Part shown: in pieces, positions 60,088 through 64,000 of the stretch
How positions within the stretch are numbered: position 1 is the first letter of the stretch
Layout: the number at the start of each line of letters is the position of its first letter
NCBI RefSeq assembly: GCF_014650575.1
Contig: NZ_BMVF01000015.1
Location: forward strand, 119,996 to 183,995
Origin: Streptomyces naganishii JCM 4654
GTDB taxonomy: Bacteria > Actinomycetota > Actinomycetes > Streptomycetales > Streptomycetaceae
Length of the DNA stretch: 64,000 bases
Reading direction: 5' to 3'
Position numbers and translations under genes: made by a program
Notes under the pieces: model-generated
What the model was told of the DNA's origin: nothing
Databases searched by the model: none
The model's input: only the letters and a program-made list of their open reading frames with translations

Positions 60088-61941
60088 TCAGAGCACCAGC
60101 CGGATCCCGTACCGCCGCAGCCAGGTGTTCAGCTGGAGCGGCAGCTCGACGTTGGCCCGCCGCGCCCACCGGTTCAGGCCCTCGGGGTCCTTCAGCGCCC
60201 TGCGCACCGCCGCCACGTCCAGCAGCGGCAGCACCGGCGCCTGCGGGTCGTCCAGGAGCGTGTGCATCTCGGTGCGCAGCGCCTGCTCGTAGCCCGGGTC
60301 GAGCGTGACGGGGTACGGCGTCTTGCGCCGCTCCACGACACTGCGCGGGAGCACGTGCCGTACGGCGGCGCGCAGCAGGCTCTTCTCCCGGCCGTCGAAG
60401 TTCTGCATCGCCCAGGGCAGGTTGTAGGCGTACTGCACCAGCCGGTGGTCGCAGTAGGGCATGCGGACCTCCAGGCCGACCGCCTTGAACAGCCGCTCGG
60501 TGTGCCCGTTCTGGTTCTCCATGAAGTTGGTCAGGTGCACCCAGCACAGCTCCCGCATGTGCCGCTCCTCGGCGGACATGCCGGGCAGGTGCGGGGCCTC
60601 GGCCACCGACTCGCGGTAGCGCTGGGCCGCGTAGTCCAGCGGGGCCAGGTCCTTCAGCAGCGACTCGTCGAACAGACCGCAGCCCAGGCCCTTGGCGTCG
60701 TCGCGCACCACACCGCGCGCCACCCACGGGAAGGTGTCCATGCGGGACTCCACCGGGTCGCGGTTCCAGGCCACTCCGTGGAACAGCGAGTCGGCGGCCT
60801 CACCGGTCAGCACCACCTTGGTGTCCCGCTCGCCCACCGCGCGCGCCAGCAGGTACAGGGAGGTGTTCATGTCGCCGAGCGGGGTGGGGCAGTCCTTGGC
60901 GCGCAGCACCTGCCAGCGCGCCACCTCGTCGCTCAGCTCGGCCGGGTCCAGGACCACACCGGTGTGGTCGGTGTCCAGGTGCCGCACCACGTCGGCCGCG
61001 TACGGGGCGTCGGGCGACTGGCGGGTGTCGGTGGCCCGGAAGTTCTCCGCGTGCCGCGCGAAGTCCACGGTGAAGGTGCGGATGCGCCGCCCCGACTTGC
61101 GCAGCTCCCGGTCGGCGAGACCCACCACCCCGCTGGAGTCCAGGCCGCCGGACAGCAGCGAGCCGACGGGCGCGTCGGTGCGCAGGTTGCGCTCGATGCT
61201 CTCCTCCAGCAGGCCCCGCACGGTGTCCACGGTGGTGTCGAGGTCGTCGGTGTGCTCGGCCGCGTCCACCCCCCAGTAGCGGGTCAGCCGGGTGCCGTCG
61301 CGGCCCGCCACCAGGTGGTGCCCGGCGCGCAGCCGGCGCATCCCGCGGTACGGGGTGACGTGCGGGGTGCCGGAGTAGGTGAAGATCTCCCGCAGCCCCT
61401 CGGCGTCGACCTCGGCCGGCACCAGCGGGTGCGCGAGCACCGCCTTGGCCTCGGAGCCGAACACCAGGCCCGTGGCGGTCGGGTAGTACACCAGCGGCTC
61501 CACGCCGAGCCGGTCGCGCACCAGGAACAGCTCCTCGCGGCGGGCGTCCCACACCACTCCCGCGAAGGTGCCCTCCAGGCGCTGGGCGCAGCCGGCGCCC
61601 CACTCCAGGTAGGCGTGCAGCAGCGTCTCGGTGTCGCCGCCGGAGCGGAAGCGGTGGCCGCGGCGGGACAGGGTGCCTCGCAGCTCCTCGTGGTTGAGGA
61701 TCGAGCCGCTGTGCGCGGCCACCGCGACGGTGTGCCCGTCGTGCTCCAGGGCGACCGGCTGTTCGCCGCCCTCCGGGTCGAAGACCGCGAGATGGCGGTG
61801 GCCCAGCGCCACCCGCGGACCGGTCCAGACGCCCTCGCCGTCCGGTCCGCGCAGCGCCGTCGTCGCGGTCATGGCCAGGACGGTGCCGCGTTCCCGGGTC
61901 AGGTCCCGGGACCAGTCCACCCAGCCGGTGATTGCAGACAT
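60088..61941 (-). CDS. Asparagine-synthetase-like amide-forming enzyme with Cys2 replaced by Ser
   Basis: A 617-aa class II asparagine-synthetase family protein. The synthetase half has the PP-loop SLLSGGLDSSGVVGLADREL (about 260) and later VVLTGEAADSLFHGV. The N-terminal glutaminase half begins MSAITGWVDWSRDL, where active enzymes begin MCG; residue 2 is Ser (codon TCT), the CRGPD motif is LRGPD and the usual YSGEIYN is HSGSILN. A TAG lies just upstream in frame, so no longer start could restore the Cys. It should thus adenylate a carboxylate but use free ammonia or another amine. Homologues in fredericamycin-, xantholipin- and tetracycline-type clusters form amides. It is followed by a flavin monooxygenase gene in the same operon. 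Confidence 0.92.
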   Translation of the reverse strand: MSAITGWVDWSRDLTRERGTVLAMTATTALRGPDGEGVWTGPRVALGHRHLAVFDPEGGEQPVALEHDGHTVAVAAHSGSILNHEELRGTLSRRGHRFRSGGDTETLLHAYLEWGAGCAQRLEGTFAGVVWDARREELFLVRDRLGVEPLVYYPTATGLVFGSEAKAVLAHPLVPAEVDAEGLREIFTYSGTPHVTPYRGMRRLRAGHHLVAGRDGTRLTRYWGVDAAEHTDDLDTTVDTVRGLLEESIERNLRTDAPVGSLLSGGLDSSGVVGLADRELRKSGRRIRTFTVDFARHAENFRATDTRQSPDAPYAADVVRHLDTDHTGVVLDPAELSDEVARWQVLRAKDCPTPLGDMNTSLYLLARAVGERDTKVVLTGEAADSLFHGVAWNRDPVESRMDTFPWVARGVVRDDAKGLGCGLFDESLLKDLAPLDYAAQRYRESVAEAPHLPGMSAEERHMRELCWVHLTNFMENQNGHTERLFKAVGLEVRMPYCDHRLVQYAYNLPWAMQNFDGREKSLLRAAVRHVLPRSVVERRKTPYPVTLDPGYEQALRTEMHTLLDDPQAPVLPLLDVAAVRRALKDPEGLNRWARRANVELPLQLNTWLRRYGIRLVL

Positions 61942-61981
61942 GCTCACTCCCTAGTGTCGCGGGGTGCGCCGGCGGGGCCGG

Positions 61982-63613
61982 TCACCGCGCCAGCAGCGCC
62001 TTCAGTACGTCGTCGAGCACGGCGTCGGGCTCGTCGGCGGCGGTGGGGGAGCGCCAGGCGACCACGCCGTCGGGCCGCACCAGGACCGCGCCCCCGGCCC
62101 CCACGCCGTACGCCGGTCCCCACGCGCCCGACGGGTCGCCGAGCGCGCCGCCCCCGCCCACGCGCAGGACGCCGAGCGTCAGCCCGGCCCGCCCGGCGGC
62201 GGCCTCCCCGGCCTTCTCCCAGGCCGCGCCGTCCGGCCCGGCGAGCAGCACCGGCGCACGCGTGAACAGGTCGAGCGCCGAGATCTCGCGCCCGTCGCGG
62301 GTGAGGACCACGTGCGGGGCGCGGGTGCCGGGCAGCCCGCGCGGATCGGCGAGCCACACCCCGTCCGTCTCCGCATCGCCGGGTCCGGGCAGCACGGCCG
62401 CCGAGCGGTAGCGCCAGCCGAACCAGATCTCGGGGTCGGCGTGGATCGCCGGATTCGCGGGGGCGGGCTCCTTCTCCGCGAGCCGCGGCCGGTCCTTGGA
62501 GCGCAGCACCGCCTGCTCGACGGTGGCCGCGCACACCGGCCGCCGCTCCGGGTCGTAGCTGTCCAGCAGGCCGGGACCGGCCTCCCCGCGCAGCACCGCG
62601 GCCAGCTTCCACGCCAGGTTGTGCGCGTCCTGCACACCGGTGTTGGAGCCGAACGCCCCGCTGGGCGGCATCACATGGGCGGCGTCGCCCACCAGGAACA
62701 CCCGGCCCGAGGAGAACGCCGTCGCCGTGCGCCCGGCGGCCTCCCACGGGATCGCGCCGAGGACCTTCACCTCCAGGTCCTCCACCCCGGCCGCGCCCCG
62801 CACCAGCTCCCGGCAGCGCGCCTCGTCGAAGGAGGCGGGGTCCTCGGCGGCCGGGTCGAACACCACGTGCAGCAGCCAGCGCCGGGAGTTGTCCAGCGGC
62901 ATCAGCGCACCGCGCACGGTGTCGTTGAACGTGTAGCACATGATGAACCGGCGCTCGCCGAGCTGCTGGGCGAGGTCCGCCTCGAAGTGCACGTTGAGGA
63001 AGTGCCCGGTGGTGCCGGGCCCCTCGAAGCCGATGCCCAGGGCCCGGCGCACCGGGCTGCCCGGCCCGTCCGCGCCGACCAGGTAGCCGGCGGTGACCGT
63101 GCGGACCTCGCCCGACTCACGGTCCCGCAGCCGCGCGGTCACGCCGTCCGCGTCCTGAACGAAGGACTCCAGCTCCGTGAAGTACGCGAAGCGGGCCCCG
63201 AGTTCCTCCGCGCGCCGCCGGATCACCGGCTCGAACTCGTCCTGGTGGCACAGGCACCAGCCGGTCGGCGACAGCGCGCTGAGATCGGTGCGCACGTCCA
63301 TGAAGTACTGCTCGTGCAGGGCGCCGAGCTGGTGCCCGGCCAGCGACCGGGCCGCGAGCACCCCGCTGTTCCCGGCGAGCGCCCGCGCCGACCCGGTGGC
63401 CCGCACCTCGGCCTCCAGGCCGGCGGCGCGCATCAGCTCCATCGCCCGCGGGTTGATGCCCCGGGCGCGCGGGTGCGGCGACATCCCGCGGTGGCGCTCC
63501 ACCACCAGGCAGGGCACCCCGTGCAGGGACAGGAACAGGGCCGTGGACAGGCCGCCCAGTCCCGCGCCCGCCACCAGCACCGGGACGTGCTGCTTCTCCT
63601 GCTTCCAAGACAC
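61982..63613 (-). CDS. FAD-dependent aromatic monooxygenase
   Basis: A 543-aa flavoprotein of the PheA/TetX-like family. FAD-binding motifs are intact: VAGAGLGGLSTALFL (GxGxxG), ER at the end of strand 2 (LVVERHRG), YLVGADGPGSPVRRALG (DG motif) and VFLVGDAAHVMPPSGAFGSN (GD motif). A C-terminal thioredoxin-like part (about 395-543) completes the family layout. It probably hydroxylates or oxidatively cleaves rings of the polyketide. It lies 40 bases upstream of the asparagine-synthetase-like gene and is co-directional. It is a paralogue of the protein at 56.3 kb. Confidence 0.93.
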   Translation of the reverse strand: MSWKQEKQHVPVLVAGAGLGGLSTALFLSLHGVPCLVVERHRGMSPHPRARGINPRAMELMRAAGLEAEVRATGSARALAGNSGVLAARSLAGHQLGALHEQYFMDVRTDLSALSPTGWCLCHQDEFEPVIRRRAEELGARFAYFTELESFVQDADGVTARLRDRESGEVRTVTAGYLVGADGPGSPVRRALGIGFEGPGTTGHFLNVHFEADLAQQLGERRFIMCYTFNDTVRGALMPLDNSRRWLLHVVFDPAAEDPASFDEARCRELVRGAAGVEDLEVKVLGAIPWEAAGRTATAFSSGRVFLVGDAAHVMPPSGAFGSNTGVQDAHNLAWKLAAVLRGEAGPGLLDSYDPERRPVCAATVEQAVLRSKDRPRLAEKEPAPANPAIHADPEIWFGWRYRSAAVLPGPGDAETDGVWLADPRGLPGTRAPHVVLTRDGREISALDLFTRAPVLLAGPDGAAWEKAGEAAAGRAGLTLGVLRVGGGGALGDPSGAWGPAYGVGAGGAVLVRPDGVVAWRSPTAADEPDAVLDDVLKALLAR

Positions 63614-63693
63614 GTGCTTCCTCCTCCGAGCGGACTGCCTCCAGCGTCGGGGCGCGGGGTCGGGGCGCGATGGAGGAGGACTGGAAGCCCTGC

Positions 63694-64000
63694 TCAGTAG
63701 CGGTAGTGGTCCGGCTTGTACGGTCCGTCGGCGTCGACGCCGATGTACGCCGCCTGCTCGGGGCGCAGCCGGGTGAGCTTGACGCCGAGGGCGTCCAGGT
63801 GGAGGCGGGCGACCTTCTCGTCCAGGTGCTTGGGCAGCACGTACACGCCCGTCGGGTAGGCGTCGGGCTTGGTGAACAGCTCGATCTGCGCCAGCGTCTG
63901 GTCCGCGAACGAGTTCGACATCACGAACGAGGGATGGCCCGTGGCGTTGCCCAGGTTCAGCAGCCGGCCCTCGGACAGCACGATGATCTTCTTGCCGTCC
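63694..64000 (-). CDS. ahcY: S-adenosylhomocysteine hydrolase (C-terminal part, cut by window edge)
   Basis: The visible 102 codons include SEGRLLNLGNATGHPSFVMS, the C-terminal NAD-binding/tail region LPKHLDEKVARLHLDALGVK and the terminal PYKPDHYRY, with the conserved Lys and Tyr that reach into the partner subunit's NAD site. SAHase removes S-adenosylhomocysteine after methyl transfer. Its position in the cluster predicts methyltransferase genes further right. It lies 80 bases upstream of the monooxygenase gene on the same strand. Confidence 0.95.
   Translation of the reverse strand, partial: DGKKIIVLSEGRLLNLGNATGHPSFVMSNSFADQTLAQIELFTKPDAYPTGVYVLPKHLDEKVARLHLDALGVKLTRLRPEQAAYIGVDADGPYKPDHYRY

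Overview
The window is very GC-rich, with GTG starts, 4-base start/stop overlaps, WhiB and SARP regulators and a Tat-exported oxidase. All of this points to Streptomyces or a close actinomycete. Roughly the first 21 kb is ordinary chromosomal core: an SPFH membrane protein (cut by the left edge), a class A penicillin-binding protein, a SpoIIE-type phosphatase, a DUF402 protein, fumC, a secreted phosphoesterase, a class I fumarase, a LiaF-like protein, a WhiB protein, glpX, a DUF4245 protein, xseB, xseA, ispH, ppgK, a DUF6542 protein, ychF and a PAS/SpoIIE phosphatase. From memory this order resembles the SCO5039-SCO5061 neighbourhood of S. coelicolor.

From 21.3 to 29.3 kb lies a tightly overlapping minus-strand operon of the uncharacterised STM4011-STM4015 type: two radical SAM enzymes, an alkaline-phosphatase-fold hydrolase, an ATP-grasp-like protein and two leucine-rich-repeat proteins. 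A divergent pair (a 108-aa protein and a DUF6745-like protein) sits beside it.

From about 29.4 kb to the right edge is a large biosynthetic cluster. Its left arm holds an acyl-CoA carboxylase beta subunit, a SARP, a 100-aa RiPP-type precursor translationally coupled to a fused E1-like/YcaO cyclodehydratase, and a histidine kinase/response regulator pair whose kinase has a TTA codon. It continues with an acyl-activation set: a fatty-acyl-AMP ligase, an ACP-acyltransferase protein with no catalytic serine, an acyl-CoA dehydrogenase-like protein, a free ACP, a phosphopantetheinyl transferase, a type II thioesterase and a carboxylase epsilon subunit.

The right arm (45.6-63.6 kb) begins with a second SARP and is an aromatic type II PKS: ACP, two ketoreductases, SchA/CurD- and TcmI-type cyclases, a cupin, KS-alpha, KS-beta, an aromatase/cyclase, two DUF1772 proteins and several small ABM-fold proteins. 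Tailoring genes are an NAD(P)-dependent dehydrogenase, two flavin monooxygenases (one with degenerate FAD motifs), an exported multicopper oxidase and an asparagine-synthetase-like enzyme whose N-terminal Cys is Ser. An adenosylhomocysteinase is cut by the right edge. The gene set resembles pentangular polyphenol clusters such as xantholipin, lysolipin and fredericamycin. The YcaO/precursor pair and the acyl-activation set are not part of the usual type II PKS repertoire, and they make this cluster the most likely place for new chemistry.
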